From assembly GCA_007258455.2 (NCBI GenBank), contig VDFB02252616.1, positions 123,213,394-123,277,393 of the forward strand: 64,000 nt of DNA, written 5' to 3'. Source of the DNA: Sequoia sempervirens (Eukaryota > Streptophyta > Pinopsida > Cupressales > Cupressaceae). Positions 24,830 to 36,324 of this stretch are shown here, piece after piece (positions within the stretch are counted from its first letter, which is position 1; each line of letters starts with the position of its first letter). A program made the position numbers and the translations under genes. The notes beneath the pieces are model-generated. The model ran no database searches. It worked only from the letters and a program-made list of their open reading frames with translations, and was not told the DNA's origin.

Positions 24830-27719
24830 TGCAAGTTTTAACCCTTTCAAAGCATTCAGAATACAACAGCTGAACAAATCAACCTTAGGATAAACAGCAA
24901 CAATCCAACAGCAGAAAGAGTACTATCTCAACCACAGAACCCTAAAAGTTAGAAAGCCTGAAAATCATTATTAAACACATCAAACTATCTCATGACAACT
25001 CAACAGCAGAAAAGAAAAACTAAAATACACCAAACCCTCCACCACAATAGTTTTAAACAATCAACAAAACAAACCCTATAAAACCAAATCCAATTTCTAG
25101 CTAATATGCTAAACTCGTATGAAAACAAGACATTGCAAAAGAACAGTTTGAAAATAACTCTCTAAAAAAAGTCAGGGATTCAACAGAACACAATCACAAA
25201 ATAAATGCCTCTAATTTTTTAAAAATGCACAAATACAAACAGATCATTTTGAAAGTGTACACAACCCTAATCAATTTCACAGACCCTGCAAAAACTAATC
25301 CAACATCCGAACAAATGCCTCAGAAAAAAGAACAAATCCAACAGCAAAAAACAAACCCAGCAGAAAACAAATCCAAACAAGCCATTTCAAAAGATCACAC
25401 AAATCCAATGAATGGAACATTAACAATCTGTTGAGTATTCACAGTAATTCAACAGCATAACAAACCTTTAGCTCAGCAAACACTCCAAACGAAAATTCAA
25501 TTGAGCCCTTCAAAATGTCTTGTAACTTCTCACCAATTCAATCAGAAAACAAAGCCTTTATCAAAGCAAACCATGCTAATAAACAGATCTGTGCAAGTCC
25601 TTAAAAACAATCACAAAATCTTATGTATTCAAAACCAGAAAAACACCTCCATGGATCAATCTGTTGAGAATCATTACAAGTTCAAAACCAAAAGTATATA
25701 ATACCTGCAGAAAATGATTTTAAATGATCAAAAACGAACTTGCAAAAACTTGGCAGAAAACAAAATCCCTAAACAAATGAACCATGTACAAACTATTCCA
25801 AACAAATCCTTTTTAAAAAACTTCATAAAATCCTCAAATTGTAACCAATTCAATAACCCCTATGAAAAGAAATCTTGAGAATATCTAATGGAACGAGCTC
25901 ATATGATAAATGCACTAGGGCTTCCAAAGTGAAACCCTGTATTTAAATCATCGCAAGACATGATAGAGTGCTAAAATTGGGTAAAATCTAGCATCCAACT
26001 AACTAAATATGATGTACTCCAATGTTTCGGGCCTAGTGTAAATACCAAATTTGACAGAAAAAGTACCACTTAGTTGTGACATCCAAGTCATTGTCTTGCT
26101 TGTCCACAGAAAAATTACAGCTTCAAGGAAAAAACAACTACTTCAAAACATTCCACTAGAAGAAACTCTTAACAACATAAGAAAATCGGAAAAATATTTT
26201 TAAAACATTACTTATTCAAAACAGAACAAATCCTGCAAAATCAAACCGAAAATGCCATTTAATAAATCTGCCAAAATTCATCCATTCACACCAGACAAAA
26301 ACCAAACAAATTTTCCAAGTTTATCAGAATAAACCCTTATAAAATGGAATCAGCTTGATTAGTAAGACATTGTGGTTTCATAACAGACCTAAAGTTCCAA
26401 GGGACGCCCCTAGGTGGAAATAATAGCAGATGAAGTAATTCAAGCAAATCCACTCAAAATAAATCCAGTATACAATTCATAAATCATGAAACCCTTGTCA
26501 GATCAAACCTTGCAAAAAGAATAAATCATCATCAAACTGCCAAGCATATCCTAAAAAGTTCTCCAAGGCAATCCTCACAAAATCTTACAAATTCTACGCA
26601 ATCCAAGAAATCCTTACCCCACAAACCCTGCAAAAAAATACATATCCAGACAAACCTTCCAAAGAAACCTACATTGAACCGCAAAACAAGCCGCCACTTC
26701 TAATACAAACCAGGCCAAAACCTTACATACAACCTTAATATTACTTCCCAAAGCTTAATATCTAACATAACCTGCAGAAACTCAATATTTCACAAACCCC
26801 TAACATAACAAACCCTGTGCACACAAAAAATTGAGACAAATCGTAGACCAAAATTGAACGAATTCACCATCCTCTAAAAATTTTACTAATCCAAAGAAAA
26901 CAAAATCCTTAACAGAAAAACTCTCATCAGAGAAAATAAGCAAATCCAAACTCTTATCGAAGCATATAAACAATCCATACACAAAAATCGAACGAATTAA
27001 ATGTCCTGTAAAAATCACGCTAATCCAAAGAAAACGCATCCTTAACAAAAACAAACTCTCATCAAGGCAAATAGGCAAATCCAAACTCCTATCAAAGCAG
27101 ATGAAAAAATCCATCCACAAAATTCAAATAAATTCATCCTCAAAAAATTACACTAATCCAAAGAGAACAAATTCTTAACAAAAAGAACTCTCATCAACGC
27201 AAGTAAACAAATACAAACTCTTACCAAAGAAAACAAACAAATCCATCAACAACCAACCAAACGAATTCAGCATCCTTGAAAAATTACACTAATCCAAAGA
27301 GAAAATATCCTCAACAAAACAAACTTTCATCAAAACAATTAAATAAATCCAAACTCTTACCAAAGCAAATAAATAAATCCAAGCAAACCCACGAAAAACC
27401 AAAACCTAACAAAATCTTACCAATTGAACAGCAGAATAAATCCTTGAAACTCCTTTTAAATCTCGCACCTAATTCTACAGGCCCCGAAAGCCCTTCGTAA
27501 CTTCTCGAATCTTACGCATACATTAACGCCATTAACCCCTGCAAAATACAAACAACCCTCAAAATCCTCCCTGACAATTTAAACAAATCCATGCAAACCC
27601 ATGAAAAATAGTGTCCTCTCACAATTTCTTACCATGTGAAAAGCACGTCAAACCCTTGAAGCCCTTGCAAATCGCGCTCCGATTCACATACGCCCCGTCA
27701 TAAATTCTCCAATCTTACC
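24830..27719 (-). other. Leader intron of the INO80-subunit gene
   Basis: The acceptor is AACTTGCAG at about 24830, 12 bases before the start codon. The best donor I see is GCTTAG followed by GTAAGATTGG, with the exon ending at 27719, giving an intron of about 2.9 kb. Other donors (for example GAGG before GTATGC near 27895) are possible. On the plus strand it is rich in A and C (AACAAATCC-like words) and contains the tandem array at 26886-27410. Long leader introns often enhance expression in plants; no proof here. Confidence 0.5.
26886..27410. repeat. Four-unit tandem array, about 134 bp per unit
   Basis: Units begin with CTAATCCAAAGA at 26886, 27020, 27153 and 27289, so spacings are 134, 133 and 136. 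A partial unit precedes the first. Each contains AACTCTCATCA, CAAATCCAAACTC and a GAACGAATT-like string at the same places. The array lies within the leader intron. The next 370 bases contain a second, looser duplication (about 27430-27600 against 27640-27790) that shares AACCCCTGCAAAATA. Confidence 0.75.
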
Positions 27720-27834
27720 TAAGCATAAACGCTATCAACCCCTGCAAAATATAAACCCCCTCAAAAAATCTCACCAACAACTGCAATGCACAAAGAAGAG
27801 CCTTCTTTCGAAACTCTAAGACCGACATTATCTC

Positions 27835-28290
27835 AAACCCTAAAAGCCACAGATATACTGAGAGACAAAAGATGACGAAGAGTAAAAGCAGCATACCCTC
27901 AAGCGGGTAGTCATATGAGCCAGCCCCCTCAACCCACTTGGGGGCTGACTGAATTAATGTATGTACTGAGCCTCCTGGTTATTTTGCGCGTAAAAATATT
28001 CAGTTTTTGGGCACGGGAGGATTTGTTAGTAGCTCGTAAGCATTACAAGGGAAGGGCCTCGTTTCTCCTTGCCTTTGCCTTTGGCCCCTCCCTCACAATA
28101 CTTACGAAATATCAACAAATCCTCTCATAAAAAACTAAACATCAACCCCCTTCCCTTACAAAAATACTACGCCCGTAAAACATAAAGAAAAATCTCGAGT
28201 TTAGTTAGCGAGCGTATGGTTGTTTGATTTTGTTTCTGCCCGATCAAACCCTAAATTGTCTCTCTTTCTCTCTCTGCTTTGACCTTTGAA
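27835..28290 (-). promoter_or_regulatory. Likely transcription-start zone of the INO80-subunit gene
   Basis: The plus strand has AAACCCTAA at 27835-27843 and again at 28246-28254, the telo-box found in plant promoters of growth and translation genes. A CT-rich run (GA-rich on the gene strand) follows at 28256-28277. No coding frame fits here. I infer that first-exon and promoter sequences lie in this interval; exact start not determinable. Confidence 0.4.
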
Positions 28291-28596
28291 AACTTAACAC
28301 TGTTAGTACGTTGCTCGCCGTTACGCCTGCGCTGGCATTTGTGGTAACCGTCAGAGGGGAGCCCATTTTAACTCTGGTTTTACCCAGAGTTTGCCCATGT
28401 CTGCTGCTCTCCAATATCCTTGGACAATGTGACACCCTTCTGAAGTGCATGTTATATTTAGTTATTTTATTAGTTATTATTATTATAATATTATTTTATC
28501 AGTAGTTATTAGCATATTAGCATGCCTCATTCCATGATTAGTGTAGATGGAGAAATCGTCATTCATATGCTTTAAAGATGAATCAAGTGTAGCTCG

Positions 28597-28855
28597 ATGA
28601 AAATGATTTTAAATTTTTATTTTATTTTTTTTAAAAAGAAATTTATATTGGTTGGATGAATGAATGATTTTAATAGTATTTATGAGATATAAAGATGGTA
28701 ATAAAGTTATTTTATAAAAAAAATATTTTAATGAAAATGATTTTAAATTTTTATTTTATTTTTTTAAAAAAGAAATTTATATTGGTTGGATGAATGAATG
28801 ATTTTAATAGTATTTATGAGATATAAAGATGGTAATAAAGTTATTTTATAAAAAA
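28597..28855. repeat. Tandem duplication, 134-bp period
   Basis: The block from 28597 to 28730 is repeated from 28731 to about 28855 with only A- and T-run length changes and one or two differences. It lies upstream of the INO80-subunit gene's start zone. Near-identity indicates a recent event. Confidence 0.85.
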
Positions 28856-28859
28856 AAAA

Positions 28860-29455
28860 AATTAAATATTCAATTTTTTTTTAACTTATCTTTTATTTTA
28901 AATCTTCATTGAAAAGTCGGTTGTTTTAGTTAATATCTCATTTTCAAACAAAATAATGGAGTCAATTATCAAGATATCAATGCATATGAATATCTTTATA
29001 AGCCAAACATTCCATGATGTACTCCAAAACAACATATTTCATTTACTCAATCTTCTTTAGGTGTTCTCTGTACGTAAGAGGGTATGAATTAGATCTTGGG
29101 TGAGCTATCAACATTATCACTTTCCATTTTTATTTGTGCTTTCATATATGCTTTTTGCTTGTGGTCACACATATACTATATATATTATTACTCCACTATA
29201 ATAGACATAGTCTAATATACCATAATTTTATGTCTATGATTTGTCATTGAAATTGAAGTGGTCCTCCTACTAACATAATAATTAATTGGTTGAAAATAAA
29301 CTTGTTTGCTTTCTCATCCTTCTTTTTCTCTTCTCTTATTTGTGGCTCTCCTCAACCTCCCCTTTCCTCTTCTCTTCTTTAATGGCTCTCATTTTCTATG
29401 GTTAATTTATTAAGAAAAACAAGCCTTCTTACATACTATGAGCTACTAAAAACTA
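28860..29455. other. AT-rich stretch without gene
   Basis: Mixed AT-rich sequence between two repeats. No frame above 60 codons with any domain, no terminal repeats seen. Confidence 0.4.
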
Positions 29456-29459
29456 TATT

Positions 29460-29880
29460 TTTCCTCTCCCCTTCCTACAAACTTCTAAACATAAATGGCA
29501 TTTCTAAACCTGCCCCAAGATTTAAAAAATCCCCTACAACAAGCTTCTAAAAATTAAATTCTTCTCCTCAAATGAAAAATTCCCCTCCCTATAAGCTTCA
29601 AAAAATAAAGGCTAAAAATTCTTTGAGAAATTCCTTTCCAATATAAACCTCTAAAAATAAAAGGTAAAAATTCTTTAAAAAATTCCTTTCCTATACAAGC
29701 TTCTAAAAATAAAAGATGAAAATTCATTTCCAATTAAAGCTTCTAAAAATAAATGCTAAAAAAATCTTTTGAAAATTCCTTTTTTGCAAGCTTTTCTAAA
29801 AATAAATCCCTTTCTGGTTAACTAGAAAAAAATTATTTTCCTACAAGCCTTCAAAAAATAAAATAAAATAAATCCTTTGA
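29460..29880. repeat. Degenerate minisatellite, units of about 45-62 bp
   Basis: Roughly seven diverged copies of a unit built on TTCCTTTCC, then TACAAGCTTCTAAAAATAAA, then AAAAATTCTTT. Unit length varies because of indels. No coding sense. Confidence 0.6.
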
Positions 29881-32000
29881 GGGAATATGCCTAAAATAAT
29901 GTGTGTTTAATTTTGCTTTTGTAATGATTTTGCTAAAGATAGAAGTTTCTCTACTTACCTAAGAATTCTTGATGAGAATAGGTAGACTATTATTTCTATT
30001 TAACGTACCCATGGGTGGGGATAGATCCTTATCTCGATCAAATGCAGTCTTTTATGATGTCTCTACCCTACTCTTATATGTGCCTTTGGCTTTGTTGAAT
30101 CATTTATGGGTTATGATTTACTACCTTGCATTGTTAGGTGTTCTTACTACATGGTCACTTTATTCTAGATGTGATCTTTGTTGCCATTATATCATTTTGT
30201 ATTGAGATCCTTATATTGAAAAGGAATAGGTTATGGATAAACTACTTCTTGGATGCTTTATTCAACTAATGAAACTACTAAAATTATGGGGTCACTAAGC
30301 ACCGAGTGAATGAGGTAAACTAAATCGATCTAATCAACTAGAGAAACTACTGAAGTTGCTTCAATTAGTGTTGGCTCTTTTTTTATATTTGTACCATTGG
30401 GATATGCTAGTAGTTCTCAAACTAGAAGGATTTTATGGTTCTAATATTGGTGGATAATTATTTATTTGATTGGATTAAGGAAAACTAGGTGCTTTGATGT
30501 TGTCTATAGTATTGGATATGCTAATGAATATAGTTCTATATATAATACATGCTCCACAATTGGTGATACTTCAACATGTACTTCAACTAGCACTTCTCTA
30601 GTTTCTTCCTCTATACCTTAATTTATAGGATCCATTGACTCAAAAGTTGAATTGACCAGATTTGCTTAACCAACCCAATCAACCACCCTAGCTTATGGTT
30701 CTAGATCTAGGTATGTAATTCGATAAGTAATTGGATTAACATATGCTTCAACTACCTCTATGGGATATGGTTCTACTACTAGCAATTTATATGCTTCTCC
30801 TATGATTATATCTACTATTAAGGCTAGTTCGACAATTATAGAATAGACTAAGTAAATTGTTGAATAAGTTATTAGGTAAGATATTGGAATTAAACAACAA
30901 GTTATATAGGCTCTTACTTTTTAAGGATCTATTAAGTATGCTTGACCAAATAACTCCACTAGTGCATTTATTATTGCTAAAATTGGGTGCTTCATCAACA
31001 AAATCAACTTCTTAACCAATTGGATCAACAACATAATCTACTAATACTATTTAAGCTACTCAATCTCTAAAAACAAGCTTTGGATTTGGCTCTCAATATA
31101 GATCTAGAAATGGAAGGTATGTAGCTAGGTATTCTTAGTATGATATTAGGTATGTTGTTGTTTCGATATAATAAACCTAAACAATTGCTCTTTCAATGGC
31201 TAAATCTAGTCAATCACCTAAATATCTTGTTTCCACTATGATTCTACTTATACTAGTAATGGGTCAACTAGTTTAATAGGGACTTCTTCAAAACAAACTT
31301 GAAATATACCAAAAATTCAAAATAAGAAGGGATATTGTTGGTGGTGATAAAACTAATAGTTTTGTTGGATCAATAAAGTCAACTACTACTACCTCTCTAG
31401 GTGCTTATCTACATGTTGCATCAATGGCTTAATCAATTGCTTATTTGACTAGATCCACCTCTATCTATGTTGTTGGACCTGTAATTAGCACTTACACTAG
31501 TTATGCTACTATTGTTGGATAAGCTAGATCAATTACTTAATTGACATCAACAATTGCTTATACTCCAATTTATTCTTAAGCTACTGAGTTTATTGCTTAC
31601 TCTACTAGTGATGATTAAACTAGATATGGGTATGGATATGGGTATGGATATGGATCACAAACTTGAAAAGTAAAATCTATTGCTTAACCTAGTTATATAA
31701 CTACTTGTGCTACTAATAGAAGGTATATTGTTGGCACTAGACCAAGAGCTTATACATGTGCTTAAGCAAAGTAAACCAGGTACAATGTTATTGATCCTAC
31801 TTATTGGTTGAAAAAATTAGAAGCTTAATCTAAATTTGAATCTACTACTACTTGATATAATAGTGCTAGATCAAAAACTTAACTTGGGTATGGATCTTGA
31901 TATGGATCAATTGATGTGCGTACCCTTGCTTATGAGCAAACAACTAGATTTTCTACTCATGACGGCTTTGGATATATACTAAGAATTGCATAATCATTAT

Positions 32001-34040
32001 TGTCATGCCCATATTTTAACATGTGAACATGAAAACAGCCAATTATTTTTATACTTTTAACTTTTAATTAATATTATTCTCTACATGGGGTGATCCCACA
32101 ATACTGGTTTACAATTTTTGGCCAAACTAGACACTAAACTGATTTTTTCTAACTAAATCTTCACTTTCGAGCACCTATAGCAGCTAAACTGTAAGGAATT
32201 TGAAGATGATACAAACTAGTGATTTGTGGCATTTTTTTGTAGATTCTAAATATATTTTTTCAATTTTTTGGGAATTATTTGCACTTCTTTTTCCATCCCC
32301 TTTGAAAACAAGTTTTTTTCCAGTAAACACCATTTTTAAGGAGTGATGCTCACTATATAACATATAACTTTTTCCATGAAGGATAAAATTATAATTTTTT
32401 CAAATTTAGATTTGTAACTATGATATCTAGTGCTTCCAATTGGTTTCATAGTGCTTTATTGAATATTTTTTCCTTAATCAAGTTTCTAAGTCAAACCAAT
32501 TACAATTTAGACATAGGCGGACCGTATAACACATAAATTTTTTTAAAAGGTATCAAAATTCCATTCTTTTCTTGTTGGATCAAGGACTTCGATATCTAGT
32601 GCACTCATATTTTTTTAAAAAAAATATAATCTTCTATTTTTCCACGTGTGCAGAATAGAGAGTTTGATTTTCGGTGAAAAACCTACATTCACAAGAAATA
32701 AAAAATAAATATAATAATAAAATTAAATTTAGTTAAAATTATACTTTTTGGGAAGCTTATAATAAGGACTACATACAAAAAATAAATTTTAAATATATTC
32801 ATTTGATCCCCCAAAAGGTAAATCAAAAGTGGTTTTTTATCAGCATTTTGATAAGTGTAAAGGAGACTCCGTTATAGGTATGGTTTAAAACTAGTGGGGT
32901 TCTATCCAAGGGGGTTTGATCTAAGGTAGTTTGATCAAACCCTCTTCAATTGGAATGCTTTAAATGGAACTTTTTAATGCTTAAATCATTATATTTTCTA
33001 AAAATATGTGATTTCAGCAAAAATCAAAATCTCCCAGAAATTGTAAACCAACTTTGTGGGATCACCCCATGATATACTAACATGTGCACTTGTTGATGTT
33101 GCACATGTAGTGTCATCACAAGCATGCCACTCAAAGGCGAAGGAAGGGAATTAATGTGAGTGGACTATGACAATGATTAACGTAATTAAGGTTTGGTGTG
33201 TATGTGAGACACCTTAAGGGATGACCTCTCAAAGGACAATCCCTTTAAGATCACTATATTAAAGTGGGGAGATCAAGTCTCCAAGAAAAAACCTAATTAT
33301 TATAGATCGTCAAATCATATCTAGGTTTAATTGCTTTCAAAGATAATTGATTAATTAATTTATAAATCCATTAATCATGCATTTACAATAAATCATCTAA
33401 CTAGAGAATTTGAACTTATATTTCAATTAAATAATTTACCAAAAATAAACAAAATGATTATCTTTATTTTCAAGTAATTATCTTCACAATCTAAATGAAT
33501 ATATGGCTAAGAAAACTATTGTAAAAATATTTTATACAACATAATAAGAAAAAATATACAAGCTAAAGTTTAGTGACCTCTAAATTTCTTGTAGATTTCT
33601 CTCTTTTCTCCAACTTGTAAAATGAAACCAAAGAAATGAGGTAAGAGAGTATATTATAAGACTATATTAATTAGTTAGATGATTTAATGAGCTATAGTAA
33701 TTAGGTCTTGTCTTGGAGACTTGACCTCCTCACTTCCATATAGTAATCTTAAAGGATTGGACTTTGAGAACTCCCCCTTAGGTGTCTCACATAGAGACAT
33801 CAAACCTTAATTCAGTTAACCATCTTCATAGAGTGTGCTATATAGAATCTACAATACTTATTTGAATTAATTCCCTTACCTCACCTTCAAATGACATGCT
33901 TGTGATGATGTTACAGGTGCAACATTAATAAGTGTGCATGTTAGTATATCATGTGGAGCATGATATGAATTGAAGGTTGAGTTTAAAAAAATAAATTATT
34001 GGTTATGTTCATGTCTTCATGTTAATATATGGGCATGACA
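32001..34040. mobile_element. Foldback (long inverted-repeat) DNA element
   Basis: The termini TGTCATGCCCATAT are inverted repeats. Alignment of the arms continues far inward: left arm 32001-32087 plus 33072 to about 33325, right arm about 33670-34040 in reverse, with shared strings such as GATATACTAACATG, CATCACAAGCATG and TCAAGTCTCCAAGA. Each arm is about 340-370 bp once the nested element (32088-33067) is removed, leaving a unit of about 1.05 kb. No transposase frame is present. No clear target duplication is visible; ATTAT left and ACTAT right are the nearest pair. Long arms without coding sequence fit a non-autonomous Mutator-like or foldback element. Confidence 0.75.
32088..33067. mobile_element. 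980-bp TIR element nested in the foldback left arm
   Basis: Terminal inverted repeats begin GGGTGATCCCACAA at both ends and remain similar for about 34 bp (GGTTTACAATTT follows). It is flanked by CATG at 32084-32087 and 33068-33071. The other arm of the foldback element keeps the uninterrupted site with one CATG, so CATG is the 4-bp target duplication. Two internal segments are diverged copies of each other (around ATATCTAGTGC at 32420 and 32590). No coding frame; non-autonomous. I cannot name the superfamily. Confidence 0.7.
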
Positions 34041-34441
34041 ACTATCAAAAGAGAAGGCTCAATCTATTAGATCAATGTCCTCACCAATATGTGCTTCTCG
34101 TACCCTTGCACTTGCTCATGCCCTTTCCTATGCTACCTTTGATTTGTACTCTAATGTCTTTGTTTCTTGACACTTATCTAGTCTTTACTCTTAGTGTTGC
34201 TTCTTTTATTAAATCTTGTATTCAATTTACTTAACCAATTGCTTAATCAATAAAATTGATAAGATAAGTTTTGTATGTAATTATGTCAATAGCAAAACCA
34301 AATGAAAAATTGATTTGGATCTACTACTAGCGAGTTTCTAACAAATAGGGATGTTGGTTATGGATCAATAGGAACTAGGTAAAAAACTTTTATAGATGCA
34401 TCTTTATCTCAATCTAGAAATAAAACTATTGGATATGGGTC

Positions 34442-34850
34442 TTGATATCAAGACTCGTAATCTTAAACAATGGTGATAAAGGCTTTAAATTATTTTTTAG
34501 ATATTTAAAAGAGAAAGGGGTAAGAGAGCAGATTGACCAAATCAACCACAATGGGTCTCTCCTCTCAAATCAAGAAGATATCCTCAACCAATTTTTCCTC
34601 TTCTATAAGGAGCTTTTCTCCTCTGAAGGGAATTGTGAGGAAGGAAAAAATGTCAAGTCCCTCATCAAAAACATAATTCATAAGAAAATATCCTAAGAAG
34701 ATGCAGTTATACTCTCCATAGGAATCACCAAAGAAGAAATTAAGAAAGATATAAGTTCCATGAACAATGAAAAAACTCTAGAGCTAATGAACTGTCAATG
34801 GAATTCTACAAAACCTTCATGGACTAGATTTGTGATGACACACCCTTTCA
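34442..34850 (+). pseudogene. LINE (L1-type) reverse transcriptase relic
   Basis: A frame opens near 34460 with GDKGFKLFFRYLKEK, then NGSLLSNQEDI and FYKELFSSE, the segment just before and at the start of the RT domain in plant L1 LINEs. After a stop at 34694 the same frame continues with ITKEEIKKDI and then LSMEFYKTFMD near 34800, the next conserved block, with small losses. The catalytic FADD region is absent. It is a short 5'-and-3' truncated copy, typical of LINE remnants. Confidence 0.6.
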
Positions 34851-35259
34851 CTTCATATTCAAACTTCACCTAACCCATTCACCTAAACATTCACTCCAAT
34901 TTAGCCACTTGATATGCTCCTTCCCCATCTAATACACCCAAAATAACCTTTCCATTTATGTCATAATTTATTTATTCATTACCCCCTCAATCCACACCAC
35001 AGTCAACACTTTCCCAATTAATCATAATCTCATATCATGCATCCCATCACTCCACCTATAAACAACCTCTATCCCACCAACAACATACTTGAAAATAAAT
35101 ACACTTCAAATCATTTATCAACAACCAACATCGTATCAACACTAATACACTCCCCAAGTAAACACGTGTTAATCCACCCCTTCAAAACTACCATATAACA
35201 ATCCATCTTAGCCTTTAAATCCAACTCCTTCAAATTCATTTTCCCATGAATGACAGGAA

Positions 35260-36315
35260 ATGTAATACACTCTCAAGGGGATGCAAATAAGGACTTTACA
35301 CTAATAGTAAACAAATAAATTTTGATAAATTATGATCCTACCCATTTGATAGAACAATATCAATGATACATTTCCTTAAAAACTTTGAGATACCAAATTA
35401 TGCCAAGAAGTTTCCTATAGTGACATATACCTTATGAGACTATTTATTCATAGTTTAGGAGGACAAGCACTTGAGTATTTTTACATATACCTCAAGGATT
35501 CATTTAAACTTTTGTTGACTTGGTTCAGAAATTTGTAATCCAATTCTCCTATAATGTTGAGTTCATGAGTTAACTATGCTTAACCTATCTAACACTAAAC
35601 AACAATATGGGGAAATTTTCACTTCCTTTAATGATGGAGGATTCACACTAGTCATTTTCTTTGGCCAATTATAGAAAAATAAAATGTTCATATTTTTGTC
35701 ACAAATATCAATCCTGAAATGGTCTTTCATCTGTAAGTCCATTGCATCTCCACTTTTAATGAAATTATCTATAGAGGGGTCACTATTGATAAATCCATCA
35801 TTGCTAAAGGTTTAGCCAAAATCCATAACAAAGATAAAAATAACAATAACCATACCAATAAAAAACCATACTTTTGGACTAAGAATAAAAATATTGTCAA
35901 TGATGAGGTTATTGACTCCAAACTCATATAGACCACAACAAATATCTATATATAGGCAAATCCCAATATCCAAAACATCAAACAAAAAACTCATGTTTCC
36001 ATACCACAAGGACAACCAAAACTCCCTAATCATCCAAAATGTAAGTACACTTCATTAGGGGGAATCTATTGAAGTCGGACCTTCAAAAATTGGCTCAAGC
36101 CAAGTTAATAAAATTTCTATACACAAAATATGTTGATGAGAGTAAACCAAAGCTTTCGTAGTACAAATAAAATAAGTATTGTGAATACCATCACATTAAA
36201 GGCCACACCATATTTATATGCATTACAAATAAAAAATTATATCCAAGATCTCATCAATTGTGGTGAGGTTGAAGTGGAAGGACATACAACCCCCTTGCCT
36301 ATTGAGAATTAGGCA
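35260..36315 (+). pseudogene. Ty3/gypsy gag relic
   Basis: Pieces of a retrotransposon Gag read in shifting plus-strand frames: SLGGQALEYF near 35455, VHELTMLNLSNTKQQ near 35565, INPEMVFHL near 35710 with CISTFNEII and IIAKGLAK following, and at the end YALQIKNYIQDLINCGEVEVEG near 36220. These match in order the core of plant gypsy Gag and the segment after its zinc region. Several frameshifts and stops are present. The frame stops at 36309, shortly before an LTR-like start at 36325. Confidence 0.55.
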
Positions 36316-36324
36316 TATATAATT

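Larger units (their letters stand above)
29960..34460 (+). pseudogene. Decayed Gly-Tyr-Ser/Thr-rich reading frame, split by an insertion
   Basis: From about 30300 to 32000, and again from 34041 to 34460, one plus-strand frame (with at least one single-base shift near 30970) gives a coherent composition rich in Ser, Thr, Tyr, Ala and Gly. The recurrent motif is YGS (AYGSRSRY, GYGSTTSN, a YGYGYGYGS run near 31625, GYGSIGTR). Many stops interrupt it, mostly TAA where a Gln codon would fit, plus TGA where Arg would fit. The foldback element 32001-34040 separates the two parts. I recognise no family. It may be an old low-complexity gene or a repeat with codon-like periodicity; the first is only an inference. 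Confidence 0.3.

Noticed and set aside
26886..27410. CRISPR-like array
   Set aside because: The spaced repeats are long diverged tandem units without constant short repeats and unique spacers, in a plant intron.
28244..28450. 68-codon minus-strand frame upstream of the gene
   Set aside because: It overlaps the telo-box and CT-rich leader zone, has no domain and is not connected by splice sites.
29969..30205. 78-codon plus-strand frame as an independent gene
   Set aside because: Hydrophobic and isolated; better seen as part of the decayed low-complexity region.
32001..34040. Solo LTR with ends TGTCATGCCC and GGGCATGACA
   Set aside because: Inverted similarity extends over hundreds of bases, not only the ends, which fits an inverted-repeat DNA element and not an LTR.
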